A stretch of 64,000 bases of DNA from Oscillospiraceae bacterium (GCA_017508045.1 JAFVZT010000028.1:1-64000), one strand, 5' to 3'. Numbered from the stretch's first letter, positions 17,036 to 26,688 are shown. Notes: generated by a model not told the origin, from the letters alone. Numbers and translations: made by a program.

Positions 17036-19219
17036 TCAGTTCTGACCCCGGCGGGAGCCTAAAACATCCCGGATGTTCAAAAGCCGATTCCGGACACTCT
17101 CCAGCTCCGCAATGTTTTTCACCTCAAAGCGTACCGTGAAGACGCTGTGTCCGCCGGGCATATCCTTACCGTAAAGCTCCTTCACCCGAATACGGGCAGC
17201 AGTCATCACCATAGCAACATCCAATAAAAGGCCGTCACGGGTAAGGCAATCCAACTCCAAGGTGGTTTCAAAGGGCTGTTCTTCCACATTGTCCCAGCGC
17301 ACCCGCACCCAACGGGCCGCCTGCCTGGGGTCGCGGATACCGGCGGTATTGGGGCAATCCGCACGGTGAATGGACACACCGAAGCCCTTGGTGATATAGC
17401 CTACAATGGCATCTCCCGGCACAGGTGTACAGCACTTGCTGAACTTAATCATACAAGAATCGATATCCTCGACAATGACACCGTTGGCCGCGTGGCGGTT
17501 TTGCTTCTCCGGCTCACCTTCAGGGGCGACACGCACCGGCGTCTGGCTGGCCTTTTCCGCCTTAATCGCCTTGTTGATATCGTCACGGATTCTGCCTACT
17601 GCCTTCACGGCGGTCAAACCGCCATAGCCAATTGCGGCATACATATCGTCCCAGTTGTCAAAGGACAGTTTCTTTAAAAGAGCCTTTTCCAGCTCCTCAT
17701 CCATAGCTGCCGGCAGCGGCAGAAGCAGCCGTTTCATTTCCAACTCAAAGCTGGATTTTCCGTGGAGGACGTTTTCCTCCCGCTTTTCTTTTTTAAACCA
17801 CTGCTTGATTTTGGTCCGGGCTTGGTTGGACTGACAAATATTCAGCCAATCGCGGCTGGGACCCTTGGCTGTTTTGGAGGTAATAATCTCCACGATATCG
17901 CCGTTTTGCAGCTTCGCATCAATGTTGACAATCCGGGCGTTGACTTTGGCCCCCACCAAGGCATTACCCACACCGGAGTGAATGGCATAGGCAAAGTCAA
18001 TGGGGGTCGACCCGGCAGGCAGAGAGACAATTTTGCCCTTGGGGGTAAAAACAAACACCTCATCGTCGAACATATCGATTTTTAGGGAGTTTACATAATC
18101 CTCTGCGTCGGTATCCTGCTGGCTTTCCAGCAAACGGCGCACCCATTCAAAGTCCTTTTCATCCCCAGCGCCTGCGCCCTGCTTATACTTCCAGTGGGCA
18201 GCGATACCGTATTCTGCGGTTTCGTGCATTTGCCAGGTGCGGATTTGCACCTCAAAGGGGATGCCCTGCTTTCCGATAACGGTGGTGTGCAGGCTCTGGT
18301 ACATATTAGGCTTAGGGGTAGAGATATAGTCCTTAAACCGTCCGGGTACCAGATTGAACAAATCGTGGACGTGTCCCAAGACGTTATAGCAGTCGGGAAT
18401 GGTGTCCACTACCACACGGAAGGCATAGATATCGTACAGCTCCTCTAAGCTTTTACCCTGCTGCTTCATTTTCCGATAAATGGAATATACGTGCTTAATC
18501 CGTCCGTAAATTGTACCCTGAATCCCCATTTCCGTCAGACGGGTGGTAATCCTCTCCTGAATTGCCCGCATAAAGGCCTCGTCCTGCTCCTTATGCGCCT
18601 TCAAATAGGCCATAATGTCCTCATAACCGGCAGGATCCAAGTACCGTAACGCTATGTCCTCCAGCTCCCACTTCATCTTCTGCATACCGAGACGGTGGGC
18701 CAAGGGTGCATACACATCCATGGTCTCCCGGCACTTGATGATTTGCTTCTCCGGGGTCTGGTACTGCATGGTACGCATATTATGAAGCCGGTCGGCAATT
18801 TTAATCAGCACAACCCGGATGTCCTTGGACATAGCCATAAACATCTTCCGCAGGTTTTCCATCTGCTGCTCCTCGGAGGAGGAGAAATTGGCCCGGGTCA
18901 GCTTGGTTACGCCCTCCACCAGCTCTGCCGCCACTGTGCCAAAGCGCTTGGCAATGTCGTCAAAGGAGGCATCGGTATCTTCAATACAGTCGTGTAAAAT
19001 CGCGCCCAAAATCGCATCGGTATCCAGTCCCATATCTGCCACAATCTGGGCTACCGCCAGAGGGTGGATGATATAAGGCGAGCCATCCTTGCGCTTTTGC
19101 GCCTTATGCTTTTCCTGGGCGTAGGCAATGGCCTGCTCAATTACGGACAAATCCTTATCCGGCATATGCTCTTGCAGGGTCTGCCTCAACGCCTCATAAT
19201 GCTGCGAACAACTTTCCAT
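17036..19219 (-). CDS. relA: RelA/SpoT bifunctional (p)ppGpp synthetase/hydrolase
   Basis: 727 residues, full length for Rel. HD hydrolase domain (YIIHPLAVAQI, ILHDCIEDTD, about 45-80), synthetase domain (YSIYRKMKQQGK, YDIYAFRVVVD, about 240-350), TGS domain (VFTPKGKIVSLPAGSTPIDFAY split near 395-420), zinc-finger region with SKCCTPVPGD, and a C-terminal ACT domain. Makes and degrades the stringent-response alarmone. Follows recJ by 6 bp. Confidence 0.97.
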   Translation of the reverse strand: MESCSQHYEALRQTLQEHMPDKDLSVIEQAIAYAQEKHKAQKRKDGSPYIIHPLAVAQIVADMGLDTDAILGAILHDCIEDTDASFDDIAKRFGTVAAELVEGVTKLTRANFSSSEEQQMENLRKMFMAMSKDIRVVLIKIADRLHNMRTMQYQTPEKQIIKCRETMDVYAPLAHRLGMQKMKWELEDIALRYLDPAGYEDIMAYLKAHKEQDEAFMRAIQERITTRLTEMGIQGTIYGRIKHVYSIYRKMKQQGKSLEELYDIYAFRVVVDTIPDCYNVLGHVHDLFNLVPGRFKDYISTPKPNMYQSLHTTVIGKQGIPFEVQIRTWQMHETAEYGIAAHWKYKQGAGAGDEKDFEWVRRLLESQQDTDAEDYVNSLKIDMFDDEVFVFTPKGKIVSLPAGSTPIDFAYAIHSGVGNALVGAKVNARIVNIDAKLQNGDIVEIITSKTAKGPSRDWLNICQSNQARTKIKQWFKKEKREENVLHGKSSFELEMKRLLLPLPAAMDEELEKALLKKLSFDNWDDMYAAIGYGGLTAVKAVGRIRDDINKAIKAEKASQTPVRVAPEGEPEKQNRHAANGVIVEDIDSCMIKFSKCCTPVPGDAIVGYITKGFGVSIHRADCPNTAGIRDPRQAARWVRVRWDNVEEQPFETTLELDCLTRDGLLLDVAMVMTAARIRVKELYGKDMPGGHSVFTVRFEVKNIAELESVRNRLLNIRDVLGSRRGQN

Positions 19220-19225
19220 AGTTTC

Positions 19226-21286
19226 TTAGCTCTCTTTCACCGCTGCAAGCTTCTGCATGGTCAGGCTCTGGGTCAGGTCAGCCTTTTGTTCCACGGGAAG
19301 CAAGGTAATGGTTATGTATTTGTGGTAGCGCTGTATTTTTACAAGCCCCACATCTGCAAAAATATCCAAACAGGTCATAAGCTTTTCAAGGCTCAGTGGT
19401 GTATCGGTTTTCCGGACAATTTTCCGGCACAGACAGGCAGGGCTTTCCCGGAGGACGCCGGCTGCCGTTTGCGCAAGATAACGCCATACCGCGCCTAAGG
19501 TCATTCGGTCCGGCATCAGCTCCCGGGCTGCCGAAGGGGTAATATTGCCTGCGCACAGCGCCTGATAAGCAGCTGTCCGCATAGAACACTCTGCCTTACA
19601 GCTGGGGCGGATGTCCAGCACATTCATCTGAACACTGCGCTCATTTTTAAACTCGTTAATCTGAGGATGAAAAGCTACATCCACCAAATCCCCCACTTCG
19701 ACAGAGGCCGTTTCCAAGTCCGTACAGAACCAGATGGCCTGGAAGCTCTGGCGGCTGCTCTGCAGCCGCAGCCGCAGATGACGGCCGTTGCCCACAGGAC
19801 AAACCCGTTCCACCTTCAGTCCCTGCATCACCAGCACCGGCTTGGGACAGCCGCTGCCGCAGGGCTCCAGCTGAGATAAATCCGTAATGTTGAAAACCGT
19901 CAGCATTTCCGGTGAGATCGTGCAGTCCGCCTCTAAAACAGTGCGGATCGCGCCGTCTGTATAATACCGGCGGGCAAGGGCGCAAATCTGCTCCCGGAAA
20001 GCCGGGATATTCCCCCGGTTAATGGTAAAGCCTGCCGCCAGCTCGTGACCGCCGTAGCTTTCCAGCAGATCAGATAATGCAGACAGTGAGGCAAACAGAT
20101 TAAAGCCGCCATAGCTTCGGGAGCTGGCCTTTCCGTGTTCACCGTCCAGACAAATCAAGAAGGTAGGGCAGCAAAATTCCTCAGCAATCCGGCTGGCAAC
20201 AATGCCTACCACGCCCTGATGCCAGCTTTCCTCCGCAAGGACAATGGCATCGGGATTTTTCCCGTGGGGCAGCATATCCACCGCCTGCTGATAAATTTCC
20301 GATTCCACACTCTGCCGCTGCTTGTTCAGCTCACACAGGGCCTTTGCCAGCTCTTGCCCCCTTGCTTCATCCTCTGTAAGGAACAGCTCCACCGCCAAAT
20401 CAATCTGCCCCATTCGGCCGGCAGCGTTAATACGGGGAGCAAGGGTATAGCCCACCGAGGAGGCGGTTAAGCCGGTACGGTCACAGCCGGACTGCTCCAT
20501 AAGGGCAATCAGGCCGGGACGCCGGGTATTCTGCAAGGCTGTCAGACCCCGGGACACAAAGACCCGATTTTCTCCCTGCAGCAGCATCACATCCGCCACA
20601 GTTCCCAAGCAAACCATATCGGCGTATTTCTCCAGAATTTCCTCTTGGCTTCCACACAGGGCGCTTGCCAGCTTGAAGGCCACGCCAACGCCAGACAGCT
20701 CACCGTGGGGGTAAGTACAGTCAGGGCGGTGAGGGTCTACCACCGCAACCGCCTGCGGTAAGGTATCCTTGCACTCGTGGTGGTCGGTAATCACCAAATC
20801 GATACCCCGCCGAGCGCAAAGCTGCGCCTCATCCACTGCAGTAATGCCGCAGTCCACCGTAACAATCAGTTTTACGCCTAAGCTATGTAAATAGTCGATG
20901 GCAATGGCGTTCAGACCGTAGCCCTCCTCCAATCTGCCGGGGATGTAGGGAACGCAGTCTCCTCCCAGACTGCGGATAAAATCCGTCAGCAGGCAGGTGG
21001 CGGTAATGCCGTCTACATCATAGTCGCCAAACACCGCAATTTTTTCTTCCCGGGACAGGGCGAGGGCCAGCCGCCCCGCCGCCAAATCCATATCCTTCAT
21101 GGCAAAAGGGTCGACGAGGGCTGCGTTGCAGTCAAGAAAAGTCTTTGCCTGCTGGCTGTCCTGCATACCCCGGGCCGCCAAAATCATGGCAGTCAAGGGT
21201 CCATAGCCGCCGCTGACCAGTCTGTTTACTTGTTCCATTCCCGGTTCCGATACATTCCAAATTCCGTATTTCAAGGTATAACACAT
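19226..21286 (-). CDS. recJ: Single-stranded-DNA-specific exonuclease RecJ
   Basis: 686 residues. DHH-family motifs are clear: GDYDVDGITATCLL (about 88-101), VTVDCGI, VITDHHE, and the DHHA1 region with SYGGHELAAGF. Removes DNA 5' ends in repair and recombination. The ~130-residue C-terminal region after the OB domain is characteristic of Firmicutes RecJ. The start at 21286 has only a weak ribosome-binding site, and an internal ATG 16 codons later is possible, but the YGIWNV segment upstream fits the family. Confidence 0.93.
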   Translation of the reverse strand: MCYTLKYGIWNVSEPGMEQVNRLVSGGYGPLTAMILAARGMQDSQQAKTFLDCNAALVDPFAMKDMDLAAGRLALALSREEKIAVFGDYDVDGITATCLLTDFIRSLGGDCVPYIPGRLEEGYGLNAIAIDYLHSLGVKLIVTVDCGITAVDEAQLCARRGIDLVITDHHECKDTLPQAVAVVDPHRPDCTYPHGELSGVGVAFKLASALCGSQEEILEKYADMVCLGTVADVMLLQGENRVFVSRGLTALQNTRRPGLIALMEQSGCDRTGLTASSVGYTLAPRINAAGRMGQIDLAVELFLTEDEARGQELAKALCELNKQRQSVESEIYQQAVDMLPHGKNPDAIVLAEESWHQGVVGIVASRIAEEFCCPTFLICLDGEHGKASSRSYGGFNLFASLSALSDLLESYGGHELAAGFTINRGNIPAFREQICALARRYYTDGAIRTVLEADCTISPEMLTVFNITDLSQLEPCGSGCPKPVLVMQGLKVERVCPVGNGRHLRLRLQSSRQSFQAIWFCTDLETASVEVGDLVDVAFHPQINEFKNERSVQMNVLDIRPSCKAECSMRTAAYQALCAGNITPSAARELMPDRMTLGAVWRYLAQTAAGVLRESPACLCRKIVRKTDTPLSLEKLMTCLDIFADVGLVKIQRYHKYITITLLPVEQKADLTQSLTMQKLAAVKES

Positions 21287-21363
21287 CCAATTATATCATT
21301 TTCCTTATATTATAACAAAAATGCAGGAAATGCACAATAGGAAGTTTTTGTTTCCCGGTAAAT

Positions 21364-22407
21364 TTACAGATTATCTGTTTTTTTAACTACCAAGGAAACC
21401 GCCGCTGATGCCACAATGGGCATCAGAAGCATCCCCAAAATACCCCAAAACCGGTATCCTATATAAAGGGCGACCAGAGTTGCCAGAGGGTCAAGCCCCA
21501 GCTGCTGACCCACCAGACGGGGCTCTAATACCGTCCGTGTAACAAAGGCTGCCCCATAGGTACACAAAAGGCCGATGCAGTTTAACCCCTGCCCCTGTAA
21601 AAGGCAAACCAGCGCCCATGGCAGCAAAATCGTACCTGTACCCAAAATCGGCACCGCATCCACCAGCGCCACCACCAGCGCCCACATGGGAGCATAGGGG
21701 ATTTTCAGCAATACAAACCCAACGGTTACAATGACCCAGGTCACCGCCGCCAGCTTAAGCTGAGCCTTAAACCAGCCTCCCAGTGCCTTACGAAGGCGGC
21801 GCAGATTGGGCAGGTAGGTCTTTTCCCAGCTTGCCGGGATTTTTTGGACTACCGCCTGCTTCAGCCTTGGCAGACGGGCGGAAATTAAAAAGGCGGAGAG
21901 AATCCCCGTGCCCAGTCCCAGCGCCCCGTCCCCCACCCGGGTCAGCGTTGTGCCGATAATGCCGGGAATATACTGGGACAGCTGCTGGAGTAGCACTGTG
22001 CCGTCATCAAAAAAGTTAAGCACCGTACGCTGCAGAGCAGGGCGTAAGCTCTCCGGTGCCTGTTCTGAAAGATTTACAAAAAAGTCCTGTACCAGCACCA
22101 TTCCCTGCCTTGCAGTATTTACCAGTGTGGGCGCTGCACCGGCAAGCCGCCCCAGCTGCCGTACTGCCACCGCGCCGATAACCGATACAATCGCCGCTAT
22201 GCCTGCAAGGGTTGCCGCTACCCCCACACCGGCAGCCGCCCCCCGGGGCAGTCGATTAGAGACTGCCTTTACCAGCGGCTCGGCCGCAAGCGCCAGCGCC
22301 GTACCCAGCAAAAACGGCAGTGCCACAGGAAGCAAATACCGTCCTGCCAGCCATGCGCCCACCATAGCCGCCGCCACATATAAAACTTTCTTCCCCCAAA
22401 CCGGCAT
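21364..22407 (-). CDS. AI-2E family transporter (YtvI-like membrane protein)
   Basis: 347 residues with about eight membrane helices. N-terminal pair (about 9-45), a long amphipathic extracellular-facing middle (LSEQAPESLRPALQRTV), and the conserved C-terminal PYAPMWALVVALVDAVPILGTGTILLPW region of the AI-2E/PerM superfamily. Homologues include the sporulation membrane protein YtvI. The substrate cannot be told. ATG at 22407 after GGGGAG. Confidence 0.85.
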   Translation of the reverse strand: MPVWGKKVLYVAAAMVGAWLAGRYLLPVALPFLLGTALALAAEPLVKAVSNRLPRGAAAGVGVAATLAGIAAIVSVIGAVAVRQLGRLAGAAPTLVNTARQGMVLVQDFFVNLSEQAPESLRPALQRTVLNFFDDGTVLLQQLSQYIPGIIGTTLTRVGDGALGLGTGILSAFLISARLPRLKQAVVQKIPASWEKTYLPNLRRLRKALGGWFKAQLKLAAVTWVIVTVGFVLLKIPYAPMWALVVALVDAVPILGTGTILLPWALVCLLQGQGLNCIGLLCTYGAAFVTRTVLEPRLVGQQLGLDPLATLVALYIGYRFWGILGMLLMPIVASAAVSLVVKKTDNL

Positions 22408-22507
22408 TTAAAACTCCCCTTACTTTGTACTTGCTTTTTGATGGCGTATGTGCTACAATTGTCCACAGCAGACAGACACTCTGCAGTTTTCTACAGGAGG
22501 TATACCT

Positions 22508-22948
22508 ATGGCAAAGTTACCGAAGTATTATATCGTTGAGGCCTCTGCCCTGCCGGAGGTGTTTTTGAAGGTAGCGGAAGCCAAACGCCTGCTCCAAACC
22601 GGAGAGGCCACCACCGTTAACGATGCTGCCCGGATGACCGGCATCAGCCGCAGCGCCTTTTATAAATACCGGGATGCCGTTTTGCCCTTTCAAAATATGA
22701 TGACCGGCAGAATTATTACCTTCCAGTTTTTGCTGCAGGATCAGGCCGGTCTTTTATCCTCTATGTTAAGTATATTGGCAGAACACAAGGCTAATATCCA
22801 AACCATCAATTCTATTATCCCCACCAACGGCTGTGCCGTTTTGACCATCTCCGCTGAAACCATGGATCTTACCATTTCATTAGAGGAGCTTTTGTCCCGT
22901 TTGAGCCACATTCCCGGTGTTATCAAAGCAGAAATTCTGGCAGGCTAG
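22508..22948 (+). CDS. ACT domain-containing protein (UPF0735/PheB-like)
   Basis: 146 residues. N-terminal helix-turn-helix-like segment (AKRLLQTGEATTVNDAARMTGISRSAFYKYRDAV, about 25-58, with the second half matching a DNA-recognition helix) and a C-terminal ACT domain (about 68-146, VHQ-less FLLQDQAGLLSSMLSIL). Probably an amino-acid-sensing regulator. The start at 22508 follows ACAGGAGG; the open frame upstream is not conserved-looking. Divergent from the AI-2E gene. Confidence 0.88.
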   Translation: MAKLPKYYIVEASALPEVFLKVAEAKRLLQTGEATTVNDAARMTGISRSAFYKYRDAVLPFQNMMTGRIITFQFLLQDQAGLLSSMLSILAEHKANIQTINSIIPTNGCAVLTISAETMDLTISLEELLSRLSHIPGVIKAEILAG

Positions 22949-23045
22949 TCTGAGCGATATAGCCTGAATTCGTTTGGATTATATTGCTCAGGCTAACAAA
23001 CAGTTTTCCCAATTTGACCCAAAACATACCAACAAAGAACATAAA

Positions 23046-23082
23046 AAACGGCGGGAAGTCCCGCCGTTTCTTCTTTTTTAAT
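23046..23082. terminator. Bidirectional terminator between the ACT and ECF genes
   Basis: AACGGCGGGA / TCCCGCCGTT stem with T-rich sequence on both outer sides, between convergent genes. Confidence 0.85.
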
Positions 23083-23580
23083 TCAGGGCAGACTGTAGCC
23101 CATTTTTTGATACAGTGTCTGCAGCAGCCTTCTCAGCGGCACAAACAGCACCAGAGCAATTACAAAATTACCGACACAATGGGTCACATCAAAGCCGATA
23201 CCTGCCAGCCACCAGCGAATGCCGTAACCAAAACCGTCCACAGCCATATACACAAAGGAGCATAAAAAGCCAAAGGAAAGTCCGAACAAGCCCGACAATG
23301 CCGCCCACCACAGGGGATTTTGCAGTCTGCGCACAGCAATGGCTGCCAGCATCAAAATGAGCCAGACGTACAGATAGTTGATGTTCCAAAGCTGGATGCC
23401 GTAAAGCCATATCTCCAAAAACACGTACAGATAAATAGGATACAGCGCCTTCCAGCCGAACACCACGGCAAACAGCATCACCATCAGAGAAACCGGTTCA
23501 ATATTGGGCAGACCACTCATTGCAACCTTGACACCGAAGGTCAGCGACCCCAGAATGCCAAACAGAGCAATCTGCCGCAA
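23083..23580 (-). CDS. ECF transporter S component, probably for cobalamin or a corrinoid
   Basis: 165 residues from a TTG start at 23580, chosen because AAAGGA sits 6 bp upstream and it avoids overlapping the lipoprotein gene; a frame open to 23622 exists. Five or six hydrophobic helices (ALFGILGSLTFGVKVAMSGLP, then VSLMVMLFAVVFGWKALYPIYLY) match the integral-membrane substrate-binding subunit of ECF-type vitamin importers. No ATPase or T subunit is nearby, so it presumably shares the genome's common ECF module. The upstream cobalamin riboswitch indicates the substrate. Confidence 0.82.
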   Translation of the reverse strand: MRQIALFGILGSLTFGVKVAMSGLPNIEPVSLMVMLFAVVFGWKALYPIYLYVFLEIWLYGIQLWNINYLYVWLILMLAAIAVRRLQNPLWWAALSGLFGLSFGFLCSFVYMAVDGFGYGIRWWLAGIGFDVTHCVGNFVIALVLFVPLRRLLQTLYQKMGYSLP

Positions 23581-23590
23581 GGCAAGTCCT

Positions 23591-23968
23591 TTACGCAAGG
23601 GTATACACCAGCTTATACACACCGCCGTCTCTTATAGGGGTGGCGTCAATGCCCTGCAGGGCATATTCCTCTCCCTCATAGATTGCCCAGTATGCCTTGT
23701 CCTCTGTATAGACAGCCTTTTCCCCGTCCACCGTGTGGATTTCCAGACCGTATTGCCCCATATTTCCGGCAATTAAGCCCTCTGCCTGAAGCACTTCGCC
23801 CACATAGGTCTTGTCCGAGGTGTAGGTAAAGTCCTTGGATGTGCCGTCCCTGTGTACCACAGTGACGGTAAAGGTTTTTTGGCTTCCGTCGTTTTCTACC
23901 TTGGGCTGACAGCCGCAAAGGCACAAAAGCATAGTAAGTGCTAAAATCAAAGCCAGTAATTTTTTCAT
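23591..23968 (-). CDS. DUF4430 domain lipoprotein
   Basis: 125 residues starting at the ATG at 23968 (AGGAGG upstream). Lipoprotein signal peptide MKKLLALILALTMLL with lipobox ending CGC (Cys20). The mature part has the DUF4430 pattern, KTYVGEVLQAEGLI and the YWAIYEGEEYALQGID segment, the fold shared with transcobalamin beta domains. It likely captures corrinoid at the cell surface and passes it to the S component encoded 10 bp downstream. Controlled by the riboswitch. Confidence 0.9.
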   Translation of the reverse strand: MKKLLALILALTMLLCLCGCQPKVENDGSQKTFTVTVVHRDGTSKDFTYTSDKTYVGEVLQAEGLIAGNMGQYGLEIHTVDGEKAVYTEDKAYWAIYEGEEYALQGIDATPIRDGGVYKLVYTLA

Positions 23969-23984
23969 ATATTTACCTCCTGAA

Positions 23985-24021
23985 AATAAAGATGCTGCGG
24001 CACCCAAACGGGTGCCGCAGC
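23985..24021 (-). terminator. Terminator/expression platform of the cobalamin riboswitch
   Basis: GCTGCGGCACCC / GGGTGCCGCAGC around GTTT, followed on the minus strand by ATCTTTATTTTC and then the lipoprotein Shine-Dalgarno. Its position supports transcription attenuation. Confidence 0.78.
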
Positions 24022-24044
24022 CGATTTTCTGCGACAACGCATCC

Positions 24045-24290
24045 TCCGTAAACACGCGAAGGAAGAAGAAACTCCATTCCGTAGGTCTTCTGACTCATGC
24101 CACAAAAGGAGGTTGCATCCTTTTTACAAGCCAGCCTTCCCGGGAATACCCCAGTGACCGGTTTTCACCAAAGGCTTGTTTTTTGGCACATACAGCGGCG
24201 GTACCGTCCGGGATTTTCACCCGGTTATCTTGTTCAGCAAGCAACGCCCTACGCCCTGCCTGCCACGGAACGGATATTCGATTGTCGGAA
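24045..24290 (-). promoter_or_regulatory. Cobalamin (AdoCbl/B12) riboswitch
   Basis: Minus-strand aptamer with the hallmark core GGTGAAAATCCCGG, then GGTACCGCCGCTGTA (near 24191-24222), the GGTCACTGG-type segment (near 24150) and the B12 box GAGTCAGAAGACCTAC (24081-24096). It lies between a consensus promoter and a terminator, upstream of the DUF4430 lipoprotein and ECF S component. Boundaries are approximate. Confidence 0.93.
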
Positions 24291-24292
24291 TA

Positions 24293-24321
24293 ATTGTAGC
24301 ACTGTCCTTTCCTTTTGTCAA
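24293..24321 (-). promoter_or_regulatory. SigA promoter of the riboswitch operon
   Basis: Minus strand TTGACA (24316-24321), 17 bp, TACAAT (24293-24298). Confidence 0.82.
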
Positions 24322-24326
24322 CAGGC

Positions 24327-24962
24327 TCAGCAGCAGAAGAATCTGCCTCCGCAGCAAAACCACTGCGCCACCCAGCACAGGCACAGCTGCCATAAGCCGC
24401 CCCGCATCTGGAAACCCCGGAAGGAGCCTGCCTGCCGGCGATATGCCGCGCCGCCGTTCTGGATGTCCTCCAGTACCTGCAGATACTCCATATTGTCCGG
24501 CTCCATACTTACCGCCCGACGGATATGCTCCAAAGCCGTCACCTGATTGCCCAAGCCGTCATTAGCAAGGGCAGACAGATAATACCAACGGGCGGTTTTG
24601 TTGGGAGCACTCTGCAGAATATTCAGTGCCTCCCGATAGCGTCCGTAGAAAATGTATTGCTGCGCCGCCTGAAAATATTGGTCACCGGAATAGCTTTGCT
24701 GGTGATAGCCGCCAAATGGATCATAACCGTAACCGCTGTAGCTCTGTCCGCCATAACCGCCCTGGGTGCTTTGGCGGTAGGCATCGGGATTTTTAATCTG
24801 CTCATAGGCGGCGTTAATTTCCTGCATTTTTTGTGCCGCTGCCGCATCTCCGGGATTGCGGTCAGGATGATACTGCTTGGCAAGGCGGCGATAGGCCTTT
24901 TTTATGTCTTCATCCGAAGCGCCGGGACTGACGCCCAGCACCTTATAAGGATCTTCAATCAT
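24327..24962 (-). CDS. DnaJ domain protein
   Basis: 211 residues. J domain at the N-terminus (MIEDPYKVLGVSPGAS, then YRRLAKQYHPDRNPGD with the HPD motif, about residues 1-65), a Gly/Tyr/Gln-rich linker (about 72-100), then two TPR-like helices (AAQQYIFYGRYREALNIL). It ends in a Cys/Trp-rich hydrophobic tail. A J-protein co-chaperone for DnaK. ATG at 24962, overlapping the upstream DUF5685 gene by 8 bp, so the two are probably coupled. Confidence 0.9.
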   Translation of the reverse strand: MIEDPYKVLGVSPGASDEDIKKAYRRLAKQYHPDRNPGDAAAAQKMQEINAAYEQIKNPDAYRQSTQGGYGGQSYSGYGYDPFGGYHQQSYSGDQYFQAAQQYIFYGRYREALNILQSAPNKTARWYYLSALANDGLGNQVTALEHIRRAVSMEPDNMEYLQVLEDIQNGGAAYRRQAGSFRGFQMRGGLWQLCLCWVAQWFCCGGRFFCC

Positions 24963-25791
24963 TGGAAACCTCCCGGGAAACGCCCCGTTTTCCCTGTCTT
25001 CTTCGATATTCCAGCCAAATTCCGCTGTACAAAATATTATCCAGTATTGCCTTGTCCTGTACCAGAGGCAGGCGCTCATAAAAATCGGTACACCGCCCCA
25101 TAGCAAGAAGCAAATACTGCTCCCACTGCTCCCAGTTTTCCTCCATGCCCATTGCAAAAAAAGGATTGTACCGGTTATGCTTTTTGTCCTGGCGAAAATC
25201 CACCGCTGCGTCGGCAAGATAAATATACCGTCCCAGCGCCATACCCATTTGCCGCAGAGTATCCGACCACATATCCTCTTTACAGACAAGCAGCTCGCCC
25301 ATAAGCTGCCCGAAGCAGGCAGCAGGCTCGTCGGGATTTTTACAGCACTCCTTTTCCAGTCGGGAGAGACGGGCAATACAGTCTTCAATTGCCTGACATT
25401 GCCGGGGCCATCGGGCGGCGATCTCCGGCAGCGCCTTGGAAAATACATTTGCCATTGCTTTTGCCGACCTTTTTCCCTCGTCCAAATAGTCGTCCATACA
25501 GTTATAATACGCAAGGGCCACATTCATATCCGCCCCGTAGGCGACATATTCGTTGTCTGCAAAGCACCTTAAGGGATGGAGCATACAGGCATGCTTTCCG
25601 GATACCTCCTCCGGCTCATACAGGCTCATAAGCAGTAAGGATAAAAACGCCATATCGTAGCTTAGCCCCAGACGGGCGGTATTGCAGGTGCTCCGGCGGA
25701 TTTGCCGGCAGATGCCGCAATAAACGGCGCTGTAGCGCGTCCGCTGCTCCTTATTAAGCTCCGGCAAATTTGCCATAACATAGCCAAACAC
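24955..25791 (-). CDS. DUF5685 family protein
   Basis: 278 residues from a GTG at 25791, with GGGAGG upstream giving the family's usual FGYV beginning; a frame open to 25827 is less likely. Mostly helical, with the conserved YCGICRQIRR Cys pair, a CKED and an ACMLHPLRC segment, and DAAVDFRQD near the C-terminus. The acidic D-x-x-x-D pattern resembles all-helical prenyl-synthase-like folds, but no activity is known. Its tail overlaps the DnaJ-like gene, a pairing seen in Clostridia. Confidence 0.85.
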   Translation of the reverse strand: MFGYVMANLPELNKEQRTRYSAVYCGICRQIRRSTCNTARLGLSYDMAFLSLLLMSLYEPEEVSGKHACMLHPLRCFADNEYVAYGADMNVALAYYNCMDDYLDEGKRSAKAMANVFSKALPEIAARWPRQCQAIEDCIARLSRLEKECCKNPDEPAACFGQLMGELLVCKEDMWSDTLRQMGMALGRYIYLADAAVDFRQDKKHNRYNPFFAMGMEENWEQWEQYLLLAMGRCTDFYERLPLVQDKAILDNILYSGIWLEYRRRQGKRGVSREVSND

Positions 25792-25860
25792 AAGCGTTCC
25801 TCCCTTTTTTCTCTCACTATACCACACTTGCGCCCCGCAAACAAGAAATATTCCAGAAAT

Positions 25861-26688
25861 TTACACTTTGTTTTCCTTTTGCAGCAGCCATTGGTTCAGC
25901 GCACCACCGTAAAACACAATGGAAACACAGCAGTAAAGCCACAGCATGCTCAGCGCCACGCCATAGACAGAGCCGTACACATTGGAAAGACCGGCAAAAC
26001 GCTCCACATACACAGAATATAAATCCGAAAACACAAGCCACCCCACCGATGCCAGCACCGCCCCGGGAAAGGAATCGGAAAGGGTATTTGCCTTGCTGGG
26101 CAGCACCATATACATGGCACAAAACAGGGCAGTTTGCAGAAATAACAGCAGAAAAAACCGAAAATCCACAACATTTTCCAAAAAAACAAAAAAAGCACTG
26201 TCCTCCAGGAACAGCCACGCAGACATACTCTCCCCGAAAACGGCAAGCACCAGCGTCAGCAGCAAAACCAGTAAAAACAAAACCGTATACACCACGCTGA
26301 TGAGCCTGTTTTGGAAATAGCCCCGTTTTTCTGTTGCGCCGTAAATAGCGTTTAGTCCCGTCACCAAGCCGTGAATTCCCCGACTTGCCGACCACAGCAC
26401 CGCAACTGCGGAAATGGAAATCAGCGTACCGGAGGTGGAGTTGTAGGTGTTTAAAATCAGCCTTTGGGCCGCAGGCATCAGCGCCACGGGCAAAAAACCG
26501 TGTAAAAGCTCCGTTAAATATTCCACCTCCAAGCCGGTGTACCGCAAAAGGCTCAGCAGCAGCACCAATAGCGGAAAGACCGCCAGCACGATAAAAAAAC
26601 CGGCGTGAGAGGCGTATATCGGAATATGCAGCCCGGAAATATATCTGGCAAGTGGGAGAAGCTTTCTCCAGCCGGCGTTTTTGTGCAT
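25861..26688 (-). CDS. YihY/BrkB family inner membrane protein
   Basis: 275 residues with six predicted helices. Family landmarks: ASHAGFFIVLAVFPLLVLLLS near residue 27, the SASRGIHGLVTGLNAIYG segment (about 110-127) and the C-terminal SMLWLYCCVSIVFYGGALN. Function in the family is disputed (once called RNase BN). Start ATG at 26688 after GAGGGGTGG. Confidence 0.9.
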   Translation of the reverse strand: MHKNAGWRKLLPLARYISGLHIPIYASHAGFFIVLAVFPLLVLLLSLLRYTGLEVEYLTELLHGFLPVALMPAAQRLILNTYNSTSGTLISISAVAVLWSASRGIHGLVTGLNAIYGATEKRGYFQNRLISVVYTVLFLLVLLLTLVLAVFGESMSAWLFLEDSAFFVFLENVVDFRFFLLLFLQTALFCAMYMVLPSKANTLSDSFPGAVLASVGWLVFSDLYSVYVERFAGLSNVYGSVYGVALSMLWLYCCVSIVFYGGALNQWLLQKENKV

